Made by a program: the position numbers and the translations under genes | Part shown: positions 17,421-26,808 of the stretch, one piece after another | Position numbering within the stretch: the stretch's first letter is position 1 | Layout of the letters: each line of letters opens with the position of its first letter | Assembly: GCF_001938985.1 (NCBI RefSeq) | Contig: NZ_MKIN01000021.1 | Coordinates: forward strand, 310,001-374,000 | DNA length: 64,000 nt | Direction: 5' to 3' | Origin: Gillisella taibaishanensis | GTDB lineage: Bacteria > Pseudomonadota > Alphaproteobacteria > Rhizobiales > Rhizobiaceae | The notes under the pieces: generated by a model | Databases searched by the model: none | Told to the model about the DNA's origin: nothing | What the model saw: the letters and a program-made list of their open reading frames with translations, nothing else

Positions 17421-18773
17421 TCACTGCAGCAACCGCTCTTTCCAGCGCGGCGCTTTCTTCAAGTGGCCGATCTGGGCTGCGTCCTGGTGCAGGAGAATCA
17501 ACTGTTCGGCCTCGGACAACCCGCTGCGGAAGCCATCGTTGACAGGCTCTTCCATCCGCAGTCCGGCGATATCGGGACCCGGCTCCAGCAACGTTACCTT
17601 CTGGCGCACACCACGGAGCTTTTCTTCCCCGAGCCGCACCCAGTCACCCTCGCAATAGCCGGCAAAGGCATTGCTTGCGACGATGTCGCTGCCGTATTTC
17701 TTGGTCAGTGCCTGCAGCCGAACCACTTCGTTAACAGCCGAACCAAAGGCCGAGAACGTCAACCGGTCGCGCAGGCCGACATTTCCAAACATGACATTGC
17801 CCACATGCAGGCCTATGCCATAACCGATCGGAACCTGGCCATTCAACCGGCGCCGCTCATTGAGGTCAGCCACCCGTGCCTGCGCAAGACGCACGGCCGA
17901 AAGTGCCGCCTGACAGGCCCTCTGTGATGGGTCCTTATGCCGGTCGCAAGGATAAACAGCCAGGAAGCCGTCGCCGAGAAAACTGAGAATCTGCCCGCCG
18001 TTGCGGTTGAAAGGTGCGGCTATCGCGTCGAAAAAATCGTTTAGCGTGTCGATATAGGCTTGGCGGCCTTCTTTTTCCGCCAGCATTGTCGACTGGCGCA
18101 TATCACCAACCACGAGTGCTGCCCGGATCGTTTCGCCGTCGCCGCGGCGGATCTGGCCGTTCAGAACTCGTTTGCCCGCGTCACCGCCGAGATAGGTGGT
18201 CAGCATATTGGTCGCCAGTTTGCCGAGAACCGCCATCTTGGCCGCAACGGCGAGATGGTTCTGCACCCGCAGCAGCGCTGCGATCATCTCCTCGCTGAAG
18301 CCCTCCTTGGCATTGGTAGACCAGGAGCCAAGCATGCCCTGCAGCGATTCATCGCCAAAGGATTGCCTAAAGGCGAGGTAATCGGTAACGCCTTCCTTGC
18401 GCAGGTCGTCGAAAATCGCAAATTCCACTGGCCCTTCGGCAGGAATGCGGCGGCGCAAATGTTCGAGATCTGCGTTCAGCAACTGGTAATAAGGGCTTCG
18501 CAGAAAGAGTTCAGTGTTGTCGACGTCGTGCCGGTACCCTTCGATCATCAAGCCGCTTTGGGGCCGCCAGGTAAAGCCAACCGCTTCATAAAGCGGATGC
18601 AGCATGGCGAAGGACAGATGCACGCGCGCGATCGGCAGACCGGCAGCAGCAATCCGATCACAGAAGCCTCGAACGATATCTTCGAGGTCACTGCCGGAAA
18701 GGGCGGCATTGGTCAGCCAATCTGCAACCTTGTCCATAAAGATCGTCGAAACCGGCGCAGAAGGGGTGGCCAT
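17421..18773 (-). CDS. Class III adenylate/guanylate cyclase
   Basis: A 450-residue cytoplasmic protein. The N-terminal 230 residues form a sensor-like region that I do not recognise, and the C-terminal half is a class III cyclase domain. The metal Asp residues are in VVGDMRQST and FLGDGFLAVY, and the transition-state Asn/Arg pair is in AVNEVVRL. The Lys that reads adenine in adenylate cyclases is Ser here (QILSFLGDG), so the base preference is uncertain. Start at ATG 18773 with AGGA upstream; the longer frame to 18917 lacks support. It is followed by the degenerate ABC gene and preceded by a second cyclase gene, all on one strand. Confidence 0.82.
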   Translation of the reverse strand: MATPSAPVSTIFMDKVADWLTNAALSGSDLEDIVRGFCDRIAAAGLPIARVHLSFAMLHPLYEAVGFTWRPQSGLMIEGYRHDVDNTELFLRSPYYQLLNADLEHLRRRIPAEGPVEFAIFDDLRKEGVTDYLAFRQSFGDESLQGMLGSWSTNAKEGFSEEMIAALLRVQNHLAVAAKMAVLGKLATNMLTTYLGGDAGKRVLNGQIRRGDGETIRAALVVGDMRQSTMLAEKEGRQAYIDTLNDFFDAIAAPFNRNGGQILSFLGDGFLAVYPCDRHKDPSQRACQAALSAVRLAQARVADLNERRRLNGQVPIGYGIGLHVGNVMFGNVGLRDRLTFSAFGSAVNEVVRLQALTKKYGSDIVASNAFAGYCEGDWVRLGEEKLRGVRQKVTLLEPGPDIAGLRMEEPVNDGFRSGLSEAEQLILLHQDAAQIGHLKKAPRWKERLLQ

Positions 18774-18989
18774 CGGAAATCCTGTCAGTGATGCGTCGCT
18801 AAACCATTCCCAAGCCAAACCTTTGGCCGATATGCCTGTGGCAGTCGAAGCGGCTATCCTGGTGCCATGAATCTTCGGTCGCATAAGAGAGATAGGATCC
18901 AGGCGGCCACATGGCAATGGCCAGTTGTCTCGCGCCTCTCAAAAAGCATGCACTTCGCCAGCCAGGCATTTTGAACGCTTAGGTCTTTC

Positions 18990-20714
18990 TTACGATCCTG
19001 GCGCTGGAGCCGGTTCGGAAAGGCCAAGTGTCTGGCGCAGCTTTTCATCCAGCAGGAAGACTTTCAACAGGCTCGATCTCCCGCGGATCGCAACATTGCG
19101 GCCGGCGGCATCTGGCACGTCCAGTCCTGCGAGCACGGCCACCGGCTCGGACACAACCAGTTGCGTTTCAAATTCCTTGGCAACCGATTCCAGCCTGCTG
19201 GCGACATTGACGGTGTCGCCGATCGCAGTCAGGCTGCGCACGCCACCGTAGCCGAGCGTGCCGACCACGGCGGGGCCGGTATGGATGCCGATGGCAATCC
19301 GCAGCGGCGAGGTCAGTTCATTGGATAGTTGCCGGTTCAATTCCTGCATGCCGGCGATGATGCTGCTGGCGGCCTTCAGCGCCTGTCGGCACGCCTCTTC
19401 CGGAGTTCCACCGATGCCAAACAAGGCCATGGCGCCATCGCCGATGAATTTGTCCAACCGTCCGCCAGCCTCCTCCACGGCATGGCCGACCACTGCAAAA
19501 TAGCGGTTCAGCAGAAAGACGATGTCGAACGGCAGGCGGTTTTCCGTGAGCATGGTGAAATGACGCAGATCGCAGAACAGCACGGCGATGTCCCGCTCGC
19601 GACCAGGCACCACCTCGAGGCTACTATCCACCGTCGCGCTCTGCGGCATGGCCACCATGAGCGGCATCACCGTCAGATTGGCTGTCGGCCGTAACTGGCA
19701 TGCCAGCCGGACACCGGGCGCCGCCTTGATCCGGTCGAGCGTGCCCTGCTCCAGGCTATCTGCTGGCGGCAATTGCATCCAGCCATCCATGACTTGGACA
19801 CGACAGGTCGAACACTGTCCTTTGCCACCGCAGACCGCATAGTGCGAAAGGCCGGCAAGGCGGCTCGCTTCCAGAAGGGTAAAGCCTTTGGGAATACGGA
19901 CCGTCTGCCCATTCGCGTAGCGCACGCTGATCAGATGGGCACGCTCTTTCAATCGGCGTATGATGCGCAATATCAATACAGCCCCGAGCGACAGGAAAAA
20001 CGCCCCGTAAAGGCTCCAGCGGATCGATTTTATGACCGCCGCTTCTTCGTCCGTCAAACCGGTCGGGTCGTTGTATTCACCAGGCAGGGCATTGAGCCAG
20101 AAATCCACACCGGATAAGGCCCGGCCCATGACGACGAAGCCCAGCAGCGACAGGACCGGCAAGACGATGGCGATTGCCAGGAAGCCTGCTCGTGAGGCTT
20201 CGTACCAAGGCCGATAGCGCAGCCAGAAATGAATGCCGATACAGCCGTGGATCCACAGGATGACAATGGCAATAGACTGGCGCCAACCATCAAATGGCGA
20301 GGTGATCCACATCGCGCTGACCACGGACTCGTAATTGTCGCGAAGATGAAAGAGCGACGACGCGACCCTTGTTGAAACGATATGATCGATGATCAGTAAA
20401 GGCACAACAAGGCCGAGAATGATCTGCATCGCTTCAGACTTCGGCATCGTGAAACTGCGACGAATGTAGACAGACCGGAGGGACAATCCCATGTGGGCGA
20501 GCAACGAGCCGTAGAGCACCACTGTACCCGGCAGCGTGCGCCAGAACATCAGAAGCCAGCGGCGCACGTGATCTGCTGCCGCGACGGACAATAGCCCGGC
20601 AGCATGATTGGCCATGTGCATGCTGAGAAATACGAAGACGACAAGGCCGGTCGCGAGCCTGGTCTTGCGTATCCGGCTCTCAGACCAGAAGTGTTTCTTG
20701 ACGTCTGAAGTCAT
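18990..20714 (-). CDS. cyaC: Membrane haem/ferredoxin-type adenylate cyclase (CyaC-like)
   Basis: A 574-residue, three-part protein. Residues 1-250 have about six membrane helices with His residues (MHMANH, LLAHMG, IIDHIV, WIHGCIGIH) placed as in the dihaem SdhC-type anchors. Residues about 265-350 form an adrenodoxin/plant-type [2Fe-2S] domain with CGGKGQCSTC and a later Cys. Residues about 370-550 are a class III cyclase with metal Asp residues (FCDLRHF, FIGDGAM), the adenine Lys (LDKFIGDG) and DTVNVASRL. The architecture resembles CyaC of Sinorhizobium meliloti, described as a redox/quinone-responsive adenylate cyclase with a dihaem anchor. It should convert ATP to cAMP at the inner membrane under redox control. 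It is upstream of the second cyclase on the same strand. Confidence 0.82.
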   Translation of the reverse strand: MTSDVKKHFWSESRIRKTRLATGLVVFVFLSMHMANHAAGLLSVAAADHVRRWLLMFWRTLPGTVVLYGSLLAHMGLSLRSVYIRRSFTMPKSEAMQIILGLVVPLLIIDHIVSTRVASSLFHLRDNYESVVSAMWITSPFDGWRQSIAIVILWIHGCIGIHFWLRYRPWYEASRAGFLAIAIVLPVLSLLGFVVMGRALSGVDFWLNALPGEYNDPTGLTDEEAAVIKSIRWSLYGAFFLSLGAVLILRIIRRLKERAHLISVRYANGQTVRIPKGFTLLEASRLAGLSHYAVCGGKGQCSTCRVQVMDGWMQLPPADSLEQGTLDRIKAAPGVRLACQLRPTANLTVMPLMVAMPQSATVDSSLEVVPGRERDIAVLFCDLRHFTMLTENRLPFDIVFLLNRYFAVVGHAVEEAGGRLDKFIGDGAMALFGIGGTPEEACRQALKAASSIIAGMQELNRQLSNELTSPLRIAIGIHTGPAVVGTLGYGGVRSLTAIGDTVNVASRLESVAKEFETQLVVSEPVAVLAGLDVPDAAGRNVAIRGRSSLLKVFLLDEKLRQTLGLSEPAPAPGS

Positions 20715-20951
20715 GAGGTTTCTACACTGCCTCTTCCCGACCGTTCAGCTTTGGCAGTTTTGGTCCCGACTGTAAATCGGCGTTGAAGCGACCGGACATT
20801 TTTCAGATCCATTTGGAGCGCCGCTAGACCGCCACAGTGTTTCACAGAAGCACCGAACCGTTCTAACATTTTGTTTTTACTAATTTTCGGATGGACACCC
20901 AGCGACCGCTACCTCTGGAAAATGCCTGAAGCTGCCGGAATTTTCGATTGC

Positions 20952-21809
20952 TTAAATATCGAGCACCATACCGTCACGAGCTGCAAGCGCACTTGGAAGC
21001 GCCTCCTGCGCCAATCGCTCCAACAGCGCCAACTCGCTGTCGTTGCGCCACGGTGCGTGATGGAAGAGGACCAGACGGCCGACCGATGCGGCGTTGGACA
21101 AAATCACCCCCTGCTCCCAGCTGGAGTGGCCGAAGCCGCGATATCGTTCCATCTCGGCCTCGGTAAATGCGGCGTCGTAAACCGCGACGTCGGCATCGGC
21201 CATCAGTGCCAAAGCCGTGGGATCGAGTTCGCCGGGTTGATGCTCAATATCGAAAACCAGCGCTAGCACCTTACCCTGCCATTCCACCCGATAACCCACG
21301 CAGCCGCCGGGATGGTTGAGCGAGAACGTGTCGATGACAATCCCCGGTCTTGGCGTCAACCGGTCGCCGGCCTTGAAATCGTGGAAGCGCAGCGACGCCT
21401 TACAGATATCCATCCGGACTGGAAAATACGGTGGGCTTACAAATTGACGGATCATCTGATGCGTCGTCATCGACCCGGCGAGGTGACCCGACCAGATATT
21501 GACGGTGATATCGGGATTGTAGATCGGCTTGAAGAATGGAAAACCGATGATGTGATCATAGTGACAGTGGGTGAAAAACAGATCGACTTCGCGGGCGCTA
21601 TCGCCGATCATATCCAAGCCAGCCTGGCGGATACCGGAGCCTGCATCGAAGATCAGCCTATGTTCGCCGCACCGCACCTCGATGCATGGCGTATTGCCAC
21701 CATAGACATCGAAATCAGCGCCACAGACCGGGATGCTGCCGCGTGAACCCCAGAATTTCACCTGAAACACGTCAATCTTCACTTTGCCATAGAGTTTCCG
21801 TCCCGGCAT
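20952..21809 (-). CDS. MBL-fold metallo-hydrolase (possible phosphodiesterase)
   Basis: A 285-residue metallo-beta-lactamase-fold protein. The metal ligands are complete: THCHYDH near residue 81, a His in SLNHPGG, Asp in VFDIEH, and later His residues in GFGHSS and LFHHAP. The N-terminal KFWGSRGSIPVCG and YGGNTPC are shared with the group that includes PhnP-like and cyclic-nucleotide phosphodiesterase-like hydrolases. Being next to two nucleotide cyclases and a CNB-domain gene, it could hydrolyse the cyclic nucleotide; this is inference. The ATG at 21809 has a weak ribosome site and an internal GTG a few codons later (KIDVF) is possible. Confidence 0.75.
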   Translation of the reverse strand: MPGRKLYGKVKIDVFQVKFWGSRGSIPVCGADFDVYGGNTPCIEVRCGEHRLIFDAGSGIRQAGLDMIGDSAREVDLFFTHCHYDHIIGFPFFKPIYNPDITVNIWSGHLAGSMTTHQMIRQFVSPPYFPVRMDICKASLRFHDFKAGDRLTPRPGIVIDTFSLNHPGGCVGYRVEWQGKVLALVFDIEHQPGELDPTALALMADADVAVYDAAFTEAEMERYRGFGHSSWEQGVILSNAASVGRLVLFHHAPWRNDSELALLERLAQEALPSALAARDGMVLDI

Positions 21810-21917
21810 CGAGCTTAAAACCGGTTTGCGAGCATCATTTCCGAAATTGAGACAGATGCAACGGGAAAAACCGACGGCGCCGAATTACATCTGGTAGCAG
21901 CCGAAGCTCAACACACC

Positions 21918-23885
21918 TTACCAGGCTACGCCGGGAAGTGCCTCACGCTCTCGTTCGGCGTGAAGATGCTTGAGCGAACTGACGGGCGCCGGCCGGCCTA
22001 TCAGATATCCCTGGACCTGATTGCAGCCTAAATTTTTCACGCATTCGAGCTGCTCCTCGGTCTCGACCCCTTCCGCTGTCGTCGTCATGCCGAGGCTGGC
22101 GCCGATGCCCGTAACCAGTTCTGCAATTGCCAACGCATCGGCTCTGGTGGTGATGTCCCGAATAAACGATCGGTCGATTTTCAGCTTGTCGAACGGAAAA
22201 CCCCGCAGGCTGCCCAGTGAGGAATAGCCAGTACCGAAATCGTCCATGGCAATTTGAATACCGAGCGTTTTTAATTCGCGCAGGGTCTTCAAGGTCAGGT
22301 CGTTCTTGTCCAAAAGCACCGATTCGGTGATTTCAAGCTCAAGCCGTTCAGCCGGCAGGCCGGTCAACTCAAGCGTAGCGGCCACTTTCTGGGCAAGAAC
22401 TTTGTTGCGGAACTGAATGGCCGAAAGATTGACGGCGATCTTGAGGGGAGTAGTCCAGAGCGCAGCTTCCACGCAGGCAGTCCGCAAGACCCAATCGCCA
22501 AGTGCATCGATCACCCCAATCTTTTCAGCGACCGGAATAAAATCTGCGGGAGACACCGAACCGCGCTTAGGATGGGTCCAGCGCAGCAGAGCCTCGTAAC
22601 CGCAGACCTCCCGCGTAGCCGCAATGGCCAGAGGCTGGAAATATACCTCCATCTCACCATTCGCCAAGGCATCCTGCAGGTCGGCCTCAAACGACTTTCT
22701 CTCGCTCAGCCGCGTCTGCATTTCTGTCTGGAAAACGCATGCGTGGCTCGGTCCAAGAGCTTTCGCCTCGTAAAGCGCGAGGTCAGCGCGCTTGAAGAAT
22801 TCGTCCGTGTCCGGCTCACCATTGAAGATCGTAACGCCGACACAGGTGCCGACCTTGATCTCCTGCTCACCGATTCTATAGACCACACCAAGCTCGTCCA
22901 TAAGCCGTCGGGCAAACTCGAGAGCCTGCTGTTCGCCGAGACCTGCAGACAGGATCGCGAATTCGTCTCCCCCCAAGCGGCAGACGAGATCGCCCGGAGC
23001 TTTGATATCGACCAGACGTCCGGCAACCATCTGCAGCAAGGCATCACCGATATCGTGGCCGAGCGTATCGTTGACATCCTTGAAACCATCAAGATCCAGC
23101 AGCAGGATGACCGCAACCGGACCGCCCTGTTTGGCCGCGATCAACCGTGCCTCCAGATCCTGGCGGAATAACATGCGGTTGGGCAAGCCCGTAAGCGAGT
23201 CGTGATGTGCGACATATTCCAGCCGATTGTTCTGGGACTTCAGTTCCCATGACGCAGCCCGCAGGTCGTCGGTCAATTTCTGCATGCGGCGATGAGCACG
23301 ATCGAGCAAATTGTTGTGGCGCAGCAGCATCCCCACGAGAATGATGCCACAGAGGATGAGCCCTCCGGCAAGTGCCGTGTATATGAAATGCAGTTTGCGC
23401 AATTCGGCTTGGGCAGTGATGATCTTGCTCACGTCCACTTCAAGCGAACTGGACGCCAGCCGTGTCATCGGAGAGTCCAGCGCCTCCATTCTTTGCAGCA
23501 GCGATTTAATGAGCGGCGGATCGAGGGTCTCGATGCGGGCATTCAGGGTATCGAGCACATCCCGGAGCTTGCCGATCAGTTCGCGGCGCTGCGGATCGGA
23601 TTCTACGAATGTTTTCAGATTGCCTTCCTCGAACAATTCGAGACGGCTTTGCATGATTTCCAACCGCAGACGCAGATTGTCATCATCCAGGTCACTCATG
23701 CCCAGCGCATAGGTCGCTAGCTGATGCTCGAGACGCATATATTCTGACAGCGTCTGACTAACGGCCCAGGAGTCGTTATAGCGTGAAAATTTCTCAAGCG
23801 TGGTTTGCCGTTCGGCGATCACATAGGCGATGTAGCCGGTGGCCAGCACAAAACAGCATATGATCGTACCAAGAACACGCCTCAC
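21918..23885 (-). CDS. Membrane GGDEF-EAL protein (c-di-GMP synthesis/hydrolysis)
   Basis: A 655-residue protein. A membrane helix at about 5-22 and another at about 165-190 enclose a periplasmic helical sensor. The GGDEF domain has the intact active-site RLGGDEFAIL, without a clear RxxD inhibition site. The EAL domain keeps the catalytic YEALLRW, ELEITES, MDDFGTGYSSL, KIDRSFI and AEGVETEEQ motifs. It could therefore make and degrade cyclic di-GMP, with net activity set by the periplasmic signal. It lies nine bases downstream of an exported molybdopterin-domain-like protein, which probably feeds the sensor. It adds a second messenger system next to the cyclases. Confidence 0.9.
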   Translation of the reverse strand: MRRVLGTIICCFVLATGYIAYVIAERQTTLEKFSRYNDSWAVSQTLSEYMRLEHQLATYALGMSDLDDDNLRLRLEIMQSRLELFEEGNLKTFVESDPQRRELIGKLRDVLDTLNARIETLDPPLIKSLLQRMEALDSPMTRLASSSLEVDVSKIITAQAELRKLHFIYTALAGGLILCGIILVGMLLRHNNLLDRAHRRMQKLTDDLRAASWELKSQNNRLEYVAHHDSLTGLPNRMLFRQDLEARLIAAKQGGPVAVILLLDLDGFKDVNDTLGHDIGDALLQMVAGRLVDIKAPGDLVCRLGGDEFAILSAGLGEQQALEFARRLMDELGVVYRIGEQEIKVGTCVGVTIFNGEPDTDEFFKRADLALYEAKALGPSHACVFQTEMQTRLSERKSFEADLQDALANGEMEVYFQPLAIAATREVCGYEALLRWTHPKRGSVSPADFIPVAEKIGVIDALGDWVLRTACVEAALWTTPLKIAVNLSAIQFRNKVLAQKVAATLELTGLPAERLELEITESVLLDKNDLTLKTLRELKTLGIQIAMDDFGTGYSSLGSLRGFPFDKLKIDRSFIRDITTRADALAIAELVTGIGASLGMTTTAEGVETEEQLECVKNLGCNQVQGYLIGRPAPVSSLKHLHAEREREALPGVAW

Positions 23886-23894
23886 GCTGCGCCT

Positions 23895-24401
23895 CTATTC
23901 CACTATAAGTTTTGACACCTGCCATGCCGAACGCATGTAATAGACCTGACTTTGAAGCTGCGGGTCACTGTCATAAGGGTAAACAACAAACAGCGGTCCC
24001 TTGTCTCGCACCGGCATATAATTGCCGTCCCGTTTGAAAGCGAGCAAAACATCGAACCGTTTGAAATCTTCGATAGGTATTGTCGTCACATAATCGTTTA
24101 GTGCGATGGCGGTCACTTTTTTGCCCTTGGCACCAACATAGGCCATCAGCTTACCAAGCAGCACCCCCTGGAAAACCGTCCGCCCCTCGTACCAGGGATT
24201 GGCAGTTTCGATAGTCTTCACCCCGACAGCCTCCAACATGGGAAGATCAAAAGCTGCACCATCGGGCATATTGGTATTCTCAATATTCCCCGAAATCAAT
24301 AGGATAGGCTTGGTCTTAGGGGCATCGATCGTACCGGCAAACGCAGGGAAAACCGGAATGCAGCACAGGATGAAGAAGGCCCAGAGGCGTAAGAGTGTCA
24401 T
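23895..24401 (-). CDS. Exported oxidoreductase-type molybdopterin-binding-domain-like protein
   Basis: A 168-residue protein with a signal peptide (FFILCCIPVFPAFAG, cleavage near residue 22). The mature part resembles a shortened sulfite-oxidase-type molybdopterin-binding domain (FDLPMLEAVG, VFQGVLLGKLMAYVG, VTAIALNDYVTTIP, YPYDSDP). The conserved Cys ligand of true sulfite oxidases is not seen, so it may not bind the cofactor. It is the first gene of a pair with the GGDEF-EAL protein. Similar pairs are familiar in proteobacteria, where the small exported protein is presumably a periplasmic input for the sensor. Exact role unknown. Confidence 0.65.
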   Translation of the reverse strand: MTLLRLWAFFILCCIPVFPAFAGTIDAPKTKPILLISGNIENTNMPDGAAFDLPMLEAVGVKTIETANPWYEGRTVFQGVLLGKLMAYVGAKGKKVTAIALNDYVTTIPIEDFKRFDVLLAFKRDGNYMPVRDKGPLFVVYPYDSDPQLQSQVYYMRSAWQVSKLIVE

Positions 24402-24782
24402 AACTAATCTCCTGACGATCGATCGGTAGAGGCTGCAACGCTTTGTCGTTTGAGCGCTAATATCGCTTCATCACGACCGTGAGCGCCCGGCGCGGGCTGT
24501 CAATGCAACTTTCAAGATATCTCATACAAACAAATGCCGATCCAATAAAGCATCCGAAGGTGTTTAACGGCTCCCGGCCGCAACGCTGCGTATGCCACGG
24601 CTTAAAAAAGCGTCCTACAAAGCCGCTCCTCACAAAAATCGATGCATTTCGTCAAAAAAAGATAAAAAACAACAAGACCGGCGGCTACGGATAGTGCCAA
24701 GGGAAAATACGGACTTTCTAGCGCCACGGCAATCAGGCACCCGTCTGGCACCTGCAGGAATTCCGTAGCATTGGAGTGGAAA
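24402..24782. promoter_or_regulatory. Divergent intergenic region
   Basis: About 380 bases separate the minus-strand exported protein from the first AraC-type regulator. It should hold both promoters. The middle (24640-24680) is A-rich. I found no GGAAC-type site, Pho box or strong hairpin. GGAG at 24773-24776 is the ribosome site of the downstream gene. Confidence 0.35.
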
Positions 24783-25688
24783 ATGCGCGAGGCTTTGGAC
24801 GGACATCGGCGGATCGGTTCCTGCTTCGGGCTATCCCACCCTCCCTTCCTTGCGGTTCGGCCAATTGGGGACGCAGCCTTTTCAGCAACCCATCTTCACC
24901 GACCGACCTCGAGGTCGGCACGCAAGACCGTTCGCCTTCCCCCTCAGAACGCCTATTTCCTAATGCTCTATCTGCGCGATGCCGACCACTGCGACCTTGC
25001 GGCGGACGGCGCATCCGGGCCGGTCAATCACTATCGCGAGGGAACGATCTGCCTCGTCGATCTCGCCGAAGGCGCATCAATCCAGCTGCATTCGGAGCTT
25101 TCCGCTATAGCGTTTCTTTTGCCTTACGGACTCATCGATGAGATTTCAACGTTTTCACAATTTTCAGGCGCAAAGCGGCTCCGCTGTCGACGCGGCGAGC
25201 AAGATGATACGGTCAGCAGCATCGGACTAGCCATATTGCCGCTTTTCGAGCAGGAAAAGGCACGGCGCAGGCCTGTTTTGCAACATATAGCCATCGCGCT
25301 GTGCGCGCATGTCCTGCATCACTACGGCGAGCAGGCAACAGGCACACGCTCCACCAGCGCCCTGACCGTCTGGCAAGAGAAGGCCGCGAAAGACTTCATG
25401 GCAAATCATTTTGCGGAACGCATCGACACTGCCGCAATCGCCCATGCTTTGGGCTTGCCAACAGAGGTCGTGGAGAAGGAATTTTTGGCGGCGACCGGCA
25501 AGACCTGTGAGGCATGGCTGACGCAGTTTCGACTGACACAGGCACGCCGTCACTTTTTCCAGTATGGTCTCGAGCCGGAAGAGATCGCGTCGCGATGCGG
25601 GTTTCGAGATGCCGCGCATTTGAAGGAAGAGTTTATTCGCTCCGTGGGATCGAATCCTGCGGAAAGCAGCAATCTCTGGATGCACTGA
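24783..25688 (+). CDS. AraC-family transcriptional regulator (1 of 3)
   Basis: A 301-residue protein. The C-terminal 100 residues form two helix-turn-helix units (FMANHFAERIDTAAIAHALGLP and HFFQYGLEPEEIASRCGFRDAAHLKEEF), which is the AraC/XylS DNA-binding domain. The N-terminal part has an AraC-binding-like beta-rich domain (FLMLYLRDAD, SLNHYREG-like region), probably for a small ligand. The ATG at 24783 has GGAG six bases before it. The first recognition helix is less typical than in its two downstream neighbours. No obvious target operon lies adjacent. Confidence 0.8.
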   Translation: MREALDGHRRIGSCFGLSHPPFLAVRPIGDAAFSATHLHRPTSRSARKTVRLPPQNAYFLMLYLRDADHCDLAADGASGPVNHYREGTICLVDLAEGASIQLHSELSAIAFLLPYGLIDEISTFSQFSGAKRLRCRRGEQDDTVSSIGLAILPLFEQEKARRRPVLQHIAIALCAHVLHHYGEQATGTRSTSALTVWQEKAAKDFMANHFAERIDTAAIAHALGLPTEVVEKEFLAATGKTCEAWLTQFRLTQARRHFFQYGLEPEEIASRCGFRDAAHLKEEFIRSVGSNPAESSNLWMH

Positions 25689-25828
25689 TTGACCAAGGAC
25701 CGAGTTTTCCTTAGCGTGGCCGAACCGCATACCGGCGAGAGATACGTTGGCCCGAAACCGCAGTGTGACACGTCATCGTCGGCTCCGTGCCATTTTCCAG
25801 CAAGCAGATTGGCCGAAAGAACGGATCG

Positions 25829-26686
25829 ATGGATGTAGCGCCGGTATTGGTTGGACAGACAGAACAATCCTATGATGCTGCGGGGATCGTCGTATCGCGT
25901 CGTCGCGGCGCCCGGCACGAGAGCGATGGCTCGCAGACATTCGCTCGTGAAGATGCCTTCGATGTCACCGTTCAATTGTGCGACACGCAGGCGCATCGGC
26001 TTTGGCGCGGCGAAGAACTGATCGCACAAGGTCCGCGATCGAGGGGCAGTCTATCGATCACGGATCTGCGTATGCCTTGGCATCGCCAGTATCTATCAGC
26101 CTTCGACGAGTTTCGCCTGCATGTCTCAGACGCCCGGATGCGCCGGTTTGCGGAGGATGTCGGACGCACGCCGATCGGCACGCTCAAATGCCCGGAAGAT
26201 CATCCAGATCCTGTGCTCTTGAGCCTTGCACAGGCACTCATCCCATCTCTGGAGGACCCGACGAACGCCAATCCACTGTTCGTGGAGCAGATCGGCCTTG
26301 CCGCTTTGGCCCATCTGGCACAGACCTATGGCGGCCTTTATCTGCCTGTCGATAAGAAGGGTACCCTCGCCCCCTGGCAAGAACGGCGCCTTACGGAGTT
26401 TCTGGAAACGCATTACAGTGAGGCTTTCTCGATTGCTGACCTCGCCTCGCTCTGCGACCTCTCGCGCAGTTATTTCATCAAGGCATTCAAGGAGAGCTTC
26501 GGGCGGGCACCGCATAAATGGCTGACTGAATATCGGGTAGAGCGTGTCAAGGATCTGCTTATGCAGGACCAGCCGATCGCGGATATAGCCCTTCTCTGTG
26601 GCTTTTCCGACCAAAGCCACATGACGCGGATCTTTACCGGGCTGACCGGTCATTCGCCCGGTCGCTTTCGTCGCTTGCATCGGTAG
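25829..26686 (+). CDS. AraC-family transcriptional regulator (2 of 3)
   Basis: A 285-residue protein with a clear AraC DNA-binding domain: FSIADLASLCDLSRSYFIKAFKESFG then PIADIALLCGFSDQSHMTRIFTGLTG. The N-terminal half is an unassigned ligand domain of the same type as its neighbours. I start at ATG 25829; a GTG at 25787 is in frame but unsupported. It and the next gene share the CGF(S/A)DQSH signature and similar spacing, so they look like diverged tandem duplicates. Confidence 0.82.
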   Translation: MDVAPVLVGQTEQSYDAAGIVVSRRRGARHESDGSQTFAREDAFDVTVQLCDTQAHRLWRGEELIAQGPRSRGSLSITDLRMPWHRQYLSAFDEFRLHVSDARMRRFAEDVGRTPIGTLKCPEDHPDPVLLSLAQALIPSLEDPTNANPLFVEQIGLAALAHLAQTYGGLYLPVDKKGTLAPWQERRLTEFLETHYSEAFSIADLASLCDLSRSYFIKAFKESFGRAPHKWLTEYRVERVKDLLMQDQPIADIALLCGFSDQSHMTRIFTGLTGHSPGRFRRLHR

Positions 26687-26808
26687 GCTCTGGAATAGGC
26701 GTGAAGACACCGTGCATTTAAATCAGGCGACTTTCATGCAAGACAGTGACATTTAGACTAGGTTAAGTGGGGCGGCTGTTACATCCGCCGATTGATGTGG
26801 GAACAGAG

